Shown here in pieces: positions 8,893-17,554 of a DNA stretch of 64,000 bases. The DNA is from Marinobacterium rhizophilum (GTDB lineage Bacteria; Pseudomonadota; Gammaproteobacteria; Pseudomonadales; Balneatricaceae). The DNA lies in the NCBI RefSeq assembly GCF_024397915.1, contig NZ_CP073347.1, forward strand, positions 682,001 through 746,000, in the 5' to 3' direction. The position numbers and the translations under genes were made by a program. The number at the start of each line of letters is the position of its first letter. Positions within the stretch are counted from its first letter, which is position 1. Under the pieces are notes generated by a model. It did no database searches and was not told the origin of the DNA. It saw only the letters and a program-made list of their open reading frames with translations.

Positions 8893-9372
8893 ATGTCCAC
8901 AGCATCCGAACCGCGGCCGCCGTTGCCGCCCTTTAGCCGTGACACGGCCATCCAGAAAATTCGCCTGGCAGAAGACGCCTGGAACAGCCGCGATCCGCAG
9001 CGCGTGTCCCTGGCTTACACGCCGGACAGCCGCTGGCGCAATCGATCCTCCTACGTGACGGGGCGCGAAGAAATCCGTGATCTGCTGACTCGCAAGTGGC
9101 AGCGCGAGCACGAATACCGCCTGATCAAGGAACTCTGGGCCTTTACCGACAACCGCATTGCAGTGCGCTTTGTTTACGAATGGCAGGATGACAGCGGCGC
9201 CTGGTTCCGCGCCTGCGGTAACGAAAACTGGCTGTTTGACGACAATGGCCTGATGGCGCAACGCCATGCGAGCATCAACGATGTGCCCATCACCGAGGCC
9301 GAACGCAGGTTCCGCTGGCCCCAGGGGCGACGGCCCGACGACCACCCCGGACTGAGCGAGCTGGGGCTGTAA
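8893..9372 (+). CDS. DUF1348 (SnoaL/NTF2-like) protein
   Basis: A 159-residue protein of the DUF1348 family, which adopts the NTF2/SnoaL cone fold. The core reads AWNSRDPQRVSLAYTPDSRW, then a WQREHEYRLIKELW helix and IAVRFVYEWQDDSGAWFRACGNENW. Members are small enzymes or ligand-binding proteins of unknown substrate. It follows the PPOx-like gene with the same orientation and is closed by a terminator at 9394. The pair, with the divergent LysR regulator, looks like a small regulated unit. Confidence 0.9.
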   Translation: MSTASEPRPPLPPFSRDTAIQKIRLAEDAWNSRDPQRVSLAYTPDSRWRNRSSYVTGREEIRDLLTRKWQREHEYRLIKELWAFTDNRIAVRFVYEWQDDSGAWFRACGNENWLFDDNGLMAQRHASINDVPITEAERRFRWPQGRRPDDHPGLSELGL

Positions 9373-9393
9373 GCCCGGGATGCAGCAATTACG

Positions 9394-9437
9394 CAAAGGC
9401 CTGAAAGCCGGCGGTGGCTTTCAGGCCTTTTGTATTT
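9394..9437 (+). terminator. Rho-independent terminator after the DUF1348 gene
   Basis: A 15-bp perfect stem (AAAGGCCTGAAAGCC with GGCTTTCAGGCCTTT) and a six-base loop, followed by TGTATTTTTG. It lies 22 bp after the stop codon at 9372. Confidence 0.9.
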
Positions 9438-9484
9438 TTGCAGCCTTGCGGTTGGCAACCGCTTCGGGCTGCAACAGTCTTCAG

Positions 9485-9946
9485 CTAGCGGCGTACACTG
9501 CGAAAACCGCCTTCAACCCAGGTGATGGCTTCGTAACAGCCATGGGTCGCCTGGGTACCGCAGTAGGAACCGTGCAGTGACAGTAGCAGCATGCGGTCGC
9601 TGTCCCAGTCGATTATCTGCCATTGGCGCACATGACGCTCCAGCACCTGGCTGTTGACGATTACCTTGAGACCGCAGCCGGTGGCATCGCAAAACTGGCT
9701 GGCCGACGAGGTGCAGCTGTAGGTGCTTTCGTCGACGATTTCATCTTCGATGCCGTCGCGGTTGAGGTCGATTACGCGGATGGTACCCGGTTGGTAGCCC
9801 AGCTGTCCGTCCTGGTTGGCGGCACAGCTTTGGCGCGCATCCCGGATCATTTGGTCCGACAGTTCCGATGCCTGCGCCACCGTGCCGAACAGGGTGGCCA
9901 GCAATACGGCAGTGGAGCCGAGTAACAGCCTAACGATTGTTTTCAT
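9485..9946 (-). CDS. Secreted hypothetical protein, Cys-rich
   Basis: A 153-residue protein with a clear Sec signal peptide (KTIVRLLLGSTAVLLATLFG, cleavage probably after VAQA). GGAGAGG lies six bases upstream of the ATG at 9946; the long upstream extension in the same frame is not supported. The mature part holds six or more cysteines (CAAN, CTSS, CDATGCG, CGTQ, CYEA), suggesting disulfides in the periplasm. It has an Asp-rich loop IRVIDLNRDGIEDEIVDES that resembles a calcium-binding VCBS or dockerin-like loop. I do not recognise the family. Confidence 0.8.
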   Translation of the reverse strand: MKTIVRLLLGSTAVLLATLFGTVAQASELSDQMIRDARQSCAANQDGQLGYQPGTIRVIDLNRDGIEDEIVDESTYSCTSSASQFCDATGCGLKVIVNSQVLERHVRQWQIIDWDSDRMLLLSLHGSYCGTQATHGCYEAITWVEGGFRSVRR

Positions 9947-10306
9947 GAATCCTCTCCTTGTAGCGCCGGCGGACTGGCAGGTGCGCCCGCCCATGATAGC
10001 TCCCAAAGCATAGCCGAATCCGCAGTGCTGCAGCAGCGACTGCCCTTGTCTGTGTTCCGGTGGGTGCCGTGGCCGCGCAAGAACCCGCGACCAGGGGGGG
10101 AAGGGCAGCCCTGCGGATCCGCCCGACGTGCTGTGCAGAACTTCAGCTTTCACTTTATATAATGGCGTTAAGGTATTGGAAGACTTGGTCAATAAGGGTG
10201 TTTTACGGCTGTTCGAATTCGGAGGGGCTGGTGGGTGGCGGCAGCCCTTCGGCAATATTGGCCGTGGTTAGCAGGTCGTTTTTCATCAGCCTGTTAGAGC
10301 AACCTG
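9947..10306. other. Intergenic stretch without a recognisable gene
   Basis: About 360 bp with no convincing coding frame, hairpin or repeat. Short frames exist here but have no ribosome binding site or family resemblance. The porin-like remnant begins at its right end. Confidence 0.5.
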
Positions 10307-10603
10307 GTGACATCCGAAATCGATGATGTGCAGGGCTATTTGACCCGGGCATCTTGCATCCTGGGTGCAAACCGTTTTGTTTTGTCCTATTGTGAGAACT
10401 CAAGCAGCCATGATCCGCTGCGGATGGGCGCCGATGCTGAGTACACCCATACTGCCGTCGCCGTCTTTCACGATCTAAATGAAAACCTCAAGCGGGTTGC
10501 AGCATTGAATCGTACCGAAGTCGCCGTGGGTGGTTCAGACTTCGAGGATACCGACACCATCGCAGTCGGTGTAGTACTGACCTGGTCATCCAGGTCGCGG
10601 TGA
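10307..10603 (+). pseudogene. Remnant of a porin C-terminus
   Basis: The frame reads like the last strands of a Gram-negative porin: GYLTRASCILGANRFVLSY, an AEYTHTAVAVFHDLNENL strand pair, a VAALNRTEVAVGGSDFED hairpin, and a final strand AVGVVLTW that originally should end the protein at its aromatic residue. Here the frame runs five residues past that Trp. No signal peptide or N-terminal barrel is present upstream, so this is a 3' fragment. The reading is based on strand pattern and wording, not on an alignment. Confidence 0.5.
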
Positions 10604-10680
10604 CGCGGTTGTGGATACTGGTTACCCCCTTCTCCAGTGTCTGCAACCGCGTTTTTATGGGCTCGGCAATCACGCAACGC

Positions 10681-10797
10681 AGTACTAAAGTACTGTTTTC
10701 GCCTTCCAGGCTGCGGCCAGAATTACCATTTATCTGTTGAAAGTACTGGTAAAACAGAGGCTTGTCTGGCTTTTTGCAGGTACTTCCCAAGTAGTAT
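10681..10797 (+). promoter_or_regulatory. AGTACT-type motif cluster upstream of the FIST gene
   Basis: AGTACTAAAGTACT occurs at 10681-10694, a further AGTACT at 10742-10747, and GGTACTTCCCAAGTAGTA at 10778-10795. The first motif is repeated almost exactly (GGTACTAAAGTACT) at 16159-16172 upstream of the CxxxCW gene of the same island. It is a good candidate operator for the NarL/LuxR-type response regulator encoded here, but this is inferred from position and recurrence only. Confidence 0.55.
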
Positions 10798-10875
10798 TTC
10801 GGGGCGACTGCCGCTGCGCCTACAATAAGGCTGCTGCCATCATTTCTGACGCTGATACTCCCGGGGAGGCAAGCG

Positions 10876-12039
10876 TTGACCCTCGAATACCCCCAGTCAC
10901 CTGCGCTCACCGCGGTGAGTTACAGTCCCGATCCCGCCACGGCGTCCGCCGAGCTTTCTGCGGCGCTGCGTGCACCAACGCTCGGCTTTGTGCTGTTTTT
11001 CTGTTCCGCCGAATATGATCTCCAGGCGCTGGGCGCGGCACTGCAGGCCGACTTTGCCGGTGTCGGGCTCGCCGGCTGTACCACGGCGGGCGAAATCACT
11101 CCCCAGGGCTATGGTCAGGGGTGCGTCACGGCCATCGGATTCGATAACCGCAGTTTCGCCATTGAAGGCCAGCTGGTGAAGGAGATTGGCCGCTTTTCCC
11201 TGACCGATGCCCAGGCTGTTGTCGAGGGGCTTACCGCGGGCTGTCGTTCCCGTAACCTGGCACCCATCAAGGGCAACACCTTTGCGCTGACGCTGCTCGA
11301 TGGCCTCTCGAGCCAGGAGGAGCTGTTTCTGGTCGCGCTGAACTCGGCGCTGGGCAGCATTCCCAATTTTGGCGGCTCGGCGGGGGACGATATCCACCTG
11401 GCCAATACCCATGTTTTCTTTGACGGGCGCTTTCATACCGATGCCGCCGTGGTGCTGCTGTTCAATACCCGCTGTGAGTTCGAGGTGTTTTCGAGCCACC
11501 ATATCGAACACCCCGGGGAAAAAATGGTGGTTACCGGGGCCGACCCCGACAGCCGTACCGTCACGGAACTCAATGCCGAACCCGCTGCGCTGGTATATGC
11601 CCGGCTGCTGGGTGTGCCGGTGGCGGATCTCGATTTTCGGGCTTTTGCTCTCAATCCCGTGGCGGTGCGCATTGGCGACGAGTTTTACGTACGTTCCATT
11701 CAGCGGGTCAATGCGGACCTGAGCATGACGTTCTACTGTGCAGTGGAAAAGGGCATCGTGCTGACCGCCATGCGTCCCGGCGCCATGCTGGCGAATCTGG
11801 ATGCCGAGTTCGCCCGTATCGAGCAGTCCATCGGCACCCCCCGCCTGGTGATCGGCTGCGACTGCTTCCTGCGTCGGTTGGAGGCGGAATACACAGGGCT
11901 CGACGGCACCACATCGGACTACCTGAAGGCGCACCGCGTGATTGGATTCAATACCTATGGCGAGCAGTTCAATGGCATGCACCTTAACCAGACCTTCACT
12001 GGTGTGGCGATTGGAGGCTACCGCCATGCGCGGCGCTGA
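10876..12039 (+). CDS. FIST domain protein (FIST_N/FIST_C sensor)
   Basis: A 387-residue protein starting at TTG with GGGGAGG seven bases upstream. The first half is FIST_N (LGFVLFFCSAEYDLQALG, then GCTTAGEITPQGY) and the second half FIST_C (about residues 215-350, with MTFYCAVEKGIVL and GCDCFLRR). FIST domains are small-ligand sensors of signal transduction pathways. A FIST gene directly before a PAS-type hybrid kinase matches the PA1975/PA1976 order in the ethanol-oxidation region of Pseudomonas aeruginosa. No membrane segment is seen, so it should be cytoplasmic. It probably passes a ligand signal to the kinase encoded 42 bp downstream. Confidence 0.92.
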   Translation: MTLEYPQSPALTAVSYSPDPATASAELSAALRAPTLGFVLFFCSAEYDLQALGAALQADFAGVGLAGCTTAGEITPQGYGQGCVTAIGFDNRSFAIEGQLVKEIGRFSLTDAQAVVEGLTAGCRSRNLAPIKGNTFALTLLDGLSSQEELFLVALNSALGSIPNFGGSAGDDIHLANTHVFFDGRFHTDAAVVLLFNTRCEFEVFSSHHIEHPGEKMVVTGADPDSRTVTELNAEPAALVYARLLGVPVADLDFRAFALNPVAVRIGDEFYVRSIQRVNADLSMTFYCAVEKGIVLTAMRPGAMLANLDAEFARIEQSIGTPRLVIGCDCFLRRLEAEYTGLDGTTSDYLKAHRVIGFNTYGEQFNGMHLNQTFTGVAIGGYRHARR

Positions 12040-12081
12040 AGTGGCCACCGGGCTGGCTGATGCCCGCGGGGGCGGGTGTCA

Positions 12082-14706
12082 ATGACCGCTGCCGGGTCGG
12101 TGCAGGATCTGCAGGCGCGTCTCGCCACACTGGAGAATGACAACGCCCGGCTGCAGCAGGACAACGCCAAGCTGCGCAAGATCAATGCCGCCCTGATCGA
12201 GCGGGTCGAGTCCGGCGGCGGTCACCGCGCCGACCCCTATGGTGCCTTCGAACACTCGGTGGTACTGGCCGAACAGGTGCGCGAGCGCACCGAAGCGCTG
12301 AACAGTGCGCTGCTTCAGCTCAAGCGCAGCAACCGTGCCCTGACACGGGCCAGCGAAGAAGCCGAAATGTCGCAGCAGCGCCTGATCGATGCCATCGAAA
12401 GCATTTCCGATGCCTTCGTGCTGTTCGACCGGGACAGGCGCATTCTGTTGTCCAACAGCCATTTTCGTGCCTTCTGGCAGGGCACCGGTATCAGGATCGA
12501 AGAGGGCACCACCATCTCCGATCTCAAGCGCCTGGCCCAGGAGCATGGCCTGATTCAGGAGGAAAGTGGATCCCAGGCGGGTTCCGGCAGCCCGGTGATG
12601 AAGCTGGCCAATGGCCGCTGGATTCAGGTCAATGAACGGGTGACGCGCGATGGTGGCCTGGTGGTGCTCTATACCGATATCACCGAACTCAAGGCCTTCG
12701 AGGAGGCGCGGCGCGAACGGGCGCTGGCGCAAAAGTCGCGCCTGCTGCAAAGCCTGGTGGATCACCTGTCCCAGGGCGTTGCACTGGTCAACAGCCAGGG
12801 CGAGCTGGAGGTGTGGAATCTTCGCTTTATCGAACTCAGTGGCATCGACCCGACCGAGGTGCGGCAGCAGCATCTCGTTGCCGGTTTGCTGGCGGGAGGG
12901 GGCGCCACAGTACTGGCGCCGATTACGGCCCTGCACTGTGCCGATGGCGTCCAGGCGCTGGAGCGCACCCTGCCTGATGGCCGGGTGCTGGAAATTCGCA
13001 CCCACCCCATGCCCACCGGCGGCTACGTCAATACCTATACCGATATCACGGAGCGCCACCACTACGCCGAGACCCTGCGCGAAAGCGAGCAGTGGATCCG
13101 GCTGATCACCGACCATGTGCCGGCCCTGATCGGTTACGTGGGAGACGACCTGAGATACCAGTTCAGCAACAAGGTGTACGACGAATGGTATGGCTGGCCG
13201 CGGGGCGAGCTCAACGGACGCCTGATCAGCGAGGTGCAGGGCGAGGCACAGTTCCGCAAGATCCGTCCCTATATGGAGCGGGCCCTGGCCGGGGAGAGCG
13301 TGACCTTCGAGATCGACGAGCGCAACCTGCACGGTGAAACGCGCTGCATGCTCAAATCCTATGTGCCGAACCTGGACAGCAGTGGCCGCGCCGTCGGCAT
13401 TTTCGTCATGATCCGGGATATCACCGAACGTCGTCGTACCGCCCATGCGCTGGAGCAGGCCTATCAGCACCTGGAGCACCGCGTCGATGAGCGCACGGCG
13501 GAACTGACCGCCCTCAATGCCAAGCTGCGCCAGGAAATTCACGAGCGGGTCGAGATCGAGGCGCGCTTGCGCGAAGCCAAGAAGGAAGCCGAGCAGGCCA
13601 ACCTGTCCAAGACCAAGTTTCTCGCCGCCGTGAGTCACGACCTGCTGCAGCCGCTGAACGCGGCCCGCCTGTTTACCGGCGCCCTGCAGGAGCAGCAGAT
13701 GCCGGAGCCGGTGAGCAGGCTGGTGAGCTCGGTGAGCAATTCCCTGGCCGATGTCGAGAGCCTGCTCAGCACCCTGGTGGATATCTCCAAGCTGGATGCC
13801 GGCGTTATCACGCCGGATATCAACGCCTTTTGCGTACGCGACCTGTTGCAGAACATCGCCAACGAGTATGGCCAGGTGGCGCGCAAGCAGCAGCTGCAGC
13901 TGCGCTTTGTCAGCAGCGATGCGGTGATCCGCTCCGACAGCCAGCTGCTGGCCAGGATTCTGCGCAACTTCCTCTCCAATGCGCTGCGCTATACCGAAAC
14001 CGGGCGCATCCTGTTCGGCTGTCGCCGCCGGCGCGACAGCCTGCTGATCGAAGTGTGGGATACCGGTATTGGTATCGCGGAGGAAAAACTCAGCGAAATT
14101 TTCCTCGAATTCCGGCGTATTCTGCCCGCCGGCGGTGGCAACCCCGACAAGGGACTGGGGCTGGGGCTGGCCATTGTCGACAAGATTTCCCGCATTCTGG
14201 GGCACCAGGTGGCGGTCACCTCGGTGCCGGGGCGCGGCTCCGTGTTCTCGGTGGAGGTGCCGCTGGGCACTCTGGAACCCCAGTCCGGGGAGGTTCGGGA
14301 GCGGGTCGCGCCGGCCCAGCAATGGCTTGAGGGTGCCCGCCTGTGGGTGGTGGATAACGACCAGGCCATCTGTGACGGCATGGCGACGCTGATAGCGGGC
14401 TGGGGCTGCGAGGTGGTGACGGCACTGTCGCTGGCGGACCTGGAGCGCAAGGTGTCGCTGGCGGACGCCCAGGTGGACCTGCTGATTGTGGACTACCACC
14501 TGGACAACGATGACAACGGTATCGACCTGGTGGCCGAGATAAGGCGCCGGCGCCGAGATGAGCTGCCGGTACTGATGGTCACCGCCAATTACAGTCACGG
14601 ATTAAAGCAGCAGATTCGCGACCTGGGCTACCTGTTGATGCACAAGCCCGTTCGACCGATGAAGCTCAAGACCACGCTGAACCATATGCTGAGCCAGCGG
14701 CTCTGA
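12082..14706 (+). CDS. Hybrid sensor histidine kinase with PAS domains (ErcS'-like)
   Basis: An 874-residue soluble hybrid kinase. Residues 8-60 form a coiled coil; three PAS-like domains follow (about 105-220, 230-330 and 340-455); a second coiled coil leads to the HisKA box AAVSHDLLQPLN with the phospho-accepting His near 519. The ATPase has LSNALRYT, DTGIGI and GLGLGLAIV. A C-terminal receiver (about 750-870) keeps the acidic DND, the phosphorylated Asp in LIVDYHLD near 803, and the Lys in LMHKP. The DLLQPLNAARLF variant of the H box is typical of the PAS_7 hybrid kinases near PQQ-dependent alcohol genes. A GTG at 12076 is an alternative start. No membrane segment, so the input is cytoplasmic, perhaps from the FIST protein. 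Confidence 0.92.
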   Translation: MTAAGSVQDLQARLATLENDNARLQQDNAKLRKINAALIERVESGGGHRADPYGAFEHSVVLAEQVRERTEALNSALLQLKRSNRALTRASEEAEMSQQRLIDAIESISDAFVLFDRDRRILLSNSHFRAFWQGTGIRIEEGTTISDLKRLAQEHGLIQEESGSQAGSGSPVMKLANGRWIQVNERVTRDGGLVVLYTDITELKAFEEARRERALAQKSRLLQSLVDHLSQGVALVNSQGELEVWNLRFIELSGIDPTEVRQQHLVAGLLAGGGATVLAPITALHCADGVQALERTLPDGRVLEIRTHPMPTGGYVNTYTDITERHHYAETLRESEQWIRLITDHVPALIGYVGDDLRYQFSNKVYDEWYGWPRGELNGRLISEVQGEAQFRKIRPYMERALAGESVTFEIDERNLHGETRCMLKSYVPNLDSSGRAVGIFVMIRDITERRRTAHALEQAYQHLEHRVDERTAELTALNAKLRQEIHERVEIEARLREAKKEAEQANLSKTKFLAAVSHDLLQPLNAARLFTGALQEQQMPEPVSRLVSSVSNSLADVESLLSTLVDISKLDAGVITPDINAFCVRDLLQNIANEYGQVARKQQLQLRFVSSDAVIRSDSQLLARILRNFLSNALRYTETGRILFGCRRRRDSLLIEVWDTGIGIAEEKLSEIFLEFRRILPAGGGNPDKGLGLGLAIVDKISRILGHQVAVTSVPGRGSVFSVEVPLGTLEPQSGEVRERVAPAQQWLEGARLWVVDNDQAICDGMATLIAGWGCEVVTALSLADLERKVSLADAQVDLLIVDYHLDNDDNGIDLVAEIRRRRRDELPVLMVTANYSHGLKQQIRDLGYLLMHKPVRPMKLKTTLNHMLSQRL

Positions 14707-14779
14707 GTGCCGCGGGCTTATCCGGTTGCAGGGCCTAAGCGGGGCCACGCATCCATGGGAAGCGGGGGGCGGGCGCCGG

Positions 14780-15445
14780 TTAGCGGCGCAGGTACTGGGC
14801 GAAGTCGATATTGCCGGCCGAGAGCACGGCCTGGATGCGGTTATGCACGCCGAGCTTGCGCAGGATCGCCGAGACGTGGGCCTTGACGGTGGTTTCGGCG
14901 ATGCTGAGGTTGTAGGCGATCTGCTTGTTGGACTCCCCCGTGGCCATGCGTTCGAGCACCAGCAACTGGCGCCTTGTCAGCGATGACAGCAGCTCCACCG
15001 GGATGCGGCTTTCGTCATTGCGGTTGCGCCGGCTTTCCGGCTTGCTGGCGCGAATGATGTCCGAGGGCAGGTAGACGTTGCCATCGAGAATCTGCTGCAG
15101 GGCTTCTGTCATCTGTGCCCGCGGCGAGGATTTGGTAATGAACCCCACGGCGCCGTAGGTGATGGCCTGCAGCACGATCTGCTTGTCCTCCTCGGCGGAC
15201 ACGATCACCACCGGCACGGTGGGAGCTTCGTTGCGCAGCGTGATCAGGCCGTTCAGGCCGTGCATGCCGGGCATGTTCAGATCCAGCAGTATCAGGTCCA
15301 GATCGTCATGTTCCAGCGTCAGTGCCAGGGCGTTTTCAAGGTTTTCGGTCTCGAGGGTTTCACAGCCCGGCAGGCTGGTGCGGATGACATTGGTGATGGC
15401 TTCGCGAAACAGCGGGTGATCATCGGCAATCAGTATCTTGTACAC
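14780..15445 (-). CDS. NarL/LuxR-type response regulator (ErdR/AgmR-like)
   Basis: A 221-residue response regulator. The receiver has the acidic pair in IADDHPLF, the phospho-acceptor Asp in LILLDLNMPG near residue 57, and Lys in FITKSSPRAQM. The C-terminal LuxR helix-turn-helix reads LTRRQLLVLERMATGESNKQIAYNL. The HDDLDLILLDLNMPGMHG and ITYGAVGF stretches resemble the ErdR/AgmR regulators of ethanol oxidation in pseudomonads. It converges on the hybrid kinase gene and is its likely partner, given that both are orphans here. The predicted targets are the genes with AGTACT-type motifs. Confidence 0.9.
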   Translation of the reverse strand: MYKILIADDHPLFREAITNVIRTSLPGCETLETENLENALALTLEHDDLDLILLDLNMPGMHGLNGLITLRNEAPTVPVVIVSAEEDKQIVLQAITYGAVGFITKSSPRAQMTEALQQILDGNVYLPSDIIRASKPESRRNRNDESRIPVELLSSLTRRQLLVLERMATGESNKQIAYNLSIAETTVKAHVSAILRKLGVHNRIQAVLSAGNIDFAQYLRR

Positions 15446-15519
15446 GGGATCTCTCCGTTATCGTTATTATCGGCCGGTGTTAGCTATCTTAACCGCTGCA
15501 TGGGCTTTTGGCTCCAGTG

Positions 15520-16101
15520 TCAGTCCGTCAGCGGCACGGGCACTGCCCGCTCCAGCGGCAGCGCGGCCTGCTGCCAGCCATCGGTGCCCTGCGGGTACCA
15601 GTACAGGGCGTCGTAACCCCATTGCGCGGCACGTCTTGTCGCATTCCATGACATCCAGCAGTCGGCGCGGCAGTAGAAGACCAGCGGGCGGGTCGGGTCC
15701 TGGCGGCGCAGTGCCTTGAGCTGGCCGCGGAAATAGTCCGCCCAGCGGGGCTCCAGTACACCCTTGCCGACATTGGGCAGCCAGAGGCTGCCGGGAAGAT
15801 GCATGCGCGGCTTCTGTTCGATGAAAACGCCGTTGCGCCAATCCAGCGCCTGTACATTAAGCAGTGCCGCGTCGGGTCTTTGCTGCAGCAGTGCCTGCAG
15901 CGCCCGGGTGCCCAGGGTTTGGGCGGTATCGATGCTCGCAGGGGTCGGGCTGCGGTAGTGCGCAACACGGTAACCGTCAATGGAGAACAGCGCAGCGTTT
16001 GTGGCGCCTGATGGGGCCTGTGCCGCGCACAGCGGCAGTGACAGCAGCAGGACCAGCGGCAACGTACAGAGAGGGGGCAAGGTGCAGCTTTTTATTTTCA
16101 T
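15520..16101 (-). CDS. PQQ-dependent-catabolism-associated CxxxCW protein (rhodanese-like)
   Basis: A 193-residue exported protein with a signal peptide (LCTLPLVLLLSLPLCAAQA) and a rhodanese-like fold. The hallmark YCRADCWMSWNATRRA motif near residue 150 places it in the family annotated as PQQ-dependent catabolism-associated CXXCW motif proteins; in this copy the spacing is C-x3-C-W. Such genes sit near PQQ-dependent alcohol dehydrogenases and their c-type cytochromes. Their reaction is not established; a periplasmic thiol or sulfur-relay role is possible. An AGTACT-type motif lies about 58 bp upstream of its start. Confidence 0.9.
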   Translation of the reverse strand: MKIKSCTLPPLCTLPLVLLLSLPLCAAQAPSGATNAALFSIDGYRVAHYRSPTPASIDTAQTLGTRALQALLQQRPDAALLNVQALDWRNGVFIEQKPRMHLPGSLWLPNVGKGVLEPRWADYFRGQLKALRRQDPTRPLVFYCRADCWMSWNATRRAAQWGYDALYWYPQGTDGWQQAALPLERAVPVPLTD

Positions 16102-16158
16102 GCCCCATTAGAACGCGCCTTTGGGATGGGTAAAATCCTACCATGGCGCCTAACAACC

Positions 16159-16172
16159 GGTACTAAAGTACT
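16159..16172 (-). promoter_or_regulatory. GGTACTAAAGTACT motif upstream of the CxxxCW gene
   Basis: A near-exact repeat of the motif at 10681-10694. It overlaps the stop codon of the DCC gene and lies 58-71 bp before the start of the CxxxCW gene, a normal place for an activator site. Confidence 0.5.
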
Positions 16173-16674
16173 ACTTTTGAGTGGGCCCTGGTGGGCACCG
16201 ATCCTCTCCTGCGCGCCCTGCGAGCCGGCGCATCACCTGGCGATGGTACAGGCGGGACAGCCAGGGGCGTAACAGCGGCAGGCCGATCAGCCAGGCCAGA
16301 GGCCTGAGCAGGGGTACGCGGCGCATCAGCAGGATATAGGCAGCCAGTTCGCTGTGAATATGCCCTTGTGCGTCCTGCAGGTGAAGCTCGGTCAGTGCCC
16401 GCCACGGATCTATGCCAAGGGCAGACAGTTCAGCGTCGCGCCCGGTGATATCGAACCAGCAGATATCGTCAGCCCCCTTGCCGGCCAGTTTTTCATAGCG
16501 GGCGCGGTCACGCCGGCAGCGGGGGCAGGCGCCATCGTAGTAGACCGTTATCCAGGGCCTGGCGTCGCCCGGCAAAACGCCGGCTGCTGTGCTGCGGGAT
16601 GAGCCTGTGATCATGGGACTTGCGCTTGTTGCCGATCGTTTCAAATCCTGCACAGGCTGGAGGGTATCGAGCAT
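16171..16674 (-). CDS. DCC-family thiol-disulfide oxidoreductase (DUF393)
   Basis: A 167-residue protein with the DUF393 signature YYDGACPRCRRDRARYEKL near residue 43, a thioredoxin-like CxxC. Later conserved parts are WFDITGRDAEL, the LHLQDAQGHIHSELAAY region and the hydrophobic C-terminal LLRPLAWLIGLPLL. The ATG at 16674 was chosen over an in-frame GTG/ATG further up because the upstream sequence is not conserved-looking; an ATG at 16614 is also possible. The enzyme class is named after its motif and has no firm physiological substrate. It lies just upstream of the CxxxCW gene in the same orientation. Confidence 0.82.
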   Translation of the reverse strand: MLDTLQPVQDLKRSATSASPMITGSSRSTAAGVLPGDARPWITVYYDGACPRCRRDRARYEKLAGKGADDICWFDITGRDAELSALGIDPWRALTELHLQDAQGHIHSELAAYILLMRRVPLLRPLAWLIGLPLLRPWLSRLYHRQVMRRLAGRAGEDRCPPGPTQK

Positions 16675-16952
16675 GGCAGGCGCCTGACAAGGCGAAGTTT
16701 TTCGGGCCTTGTTAACAGCAGACCTCAATGCATTCGCTTGGTGCCCGCCGGCTAGCCGGTGCGCGCTTTCGTGTCTGACTCGGCAAGGGGAGCCTGGGGT
16801 GCAGCGCGTTCGCAACATGGCGCAGCAGTGCCGGGGGCCTTCGAGCCGGTCCAGTGTTCAAGACCCCGCCATAGCACGGTAGTATAGCGGGATGGGTACA
16901 GGGTGCTGCTGGCCGTGGCAGTAAAGGCTGCGAGCTTGCAGGGAGGGACAGG

Positions 16953-17540
16953 ATGACTGCAAAAAAACTGCTGGGTTTGCTGGCGCTGGGGGTACTGGCG
17001 GTGCTGTTTTTCCCCGAGGGAGAACGCACCCAGAGTGACGGCGTGCTGGTGGAGCAGGCGCCGCGCCAGGCCGCGGTGAGCCGCCCCCCCTTTGATCATG
17101 AAGGCTATCGTATCGATGCACTGGCCGAATTCGACATTGATGCCCGGGTGCTGGGGAAGGAGCGCTACTGGCTGGACCGGGAGTCGGATCTCTCCAAGTA
17201 TGATCTGGCGCTTGGCTGGGGGCCCATGTCCGACAGCCGGGTGCTGGACCGGATTGACATCCGTCAGTCCGGCCGCTGGTACCGCTGGCGTGCCGAGCAG
17301 CTTCCCATTGCGCGCCAGCAGATTGAACAGAGCAGCGCCAACATGCACCTGGTGCCGGCCGACGACTACATTGAGCGCCAGATCGCCGGACTCAGAACGG
17401 GTGACCTGGTGCGTATCAGTGGCTACCTGATCAAGGCTACCGCCGCCGATGGCTGGCGCTGGCGAAGCTCCCTGACCCGGGAGGATGTGGGCCAGGGCGC
17501 CTGTGAACTGGTTTATGTTGAAGCCATCGAAATTTTATAG
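16953..17540 (+). CDS. Conserved hypothetical exported or anchored protein
   Basis: A 195-residue protein with one N-terminal hydrophobic segment (KLLGLLALGVLAVLFF) that should act as an uncleaved anchor or signal. The rest is soluble, with WLDRESDLSKYDLALGWGPM, IDIRQSGRWYRW and a final YVEAIEIL. GGGAGG lies 10 bases upstream of the ATG. I recognise it as a recurring conserved protein of gammaproteobacteria but know no name or function. The next gene follows after 14 bp and may share its transcript. Confidence 0.78.
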   Translation: MTAKKLLGLLALGVLAVLFFPEGERTQSDGVLVEQAPRQAAVSRPPFDHEGYRIDALAEFDIDARVLGKERYWLDRESDLSKYDLALGWGPMSDSRVLDRIDIRQSGRWYRWRAEQLPIARQQIEQSSANMHLVPADDYIERQIAGLRTGDLVRISGYLIKATAADGWRWRSSLTREDVGQGACELVYVEAIEIL

Positions 17541-17554
17541 GGGGAGGCTTTCCC

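Noticed and set aside
8041..9396. A 451-codon minus-strand frame opposite the PPOx-like and DUF1348 genes
   Set aside because: It spans two genes and their gap and has the composition of an antisense frame.
10488..10910. A 140-codon minus-strand frame upstream of the FIST gene
   Set aside because: No ribosome binding site, odd composition, and it overlaps the porin remnant and the motif cluster.
12079..14598. A minus-strand frame of 839 codons opposite the hybrid kinase gene
   Set aside because: It is the antisense shadow of a GC-rich gene with clear kinase motifs on the other strand. Its translation has no family wording and no ribosome binding site.
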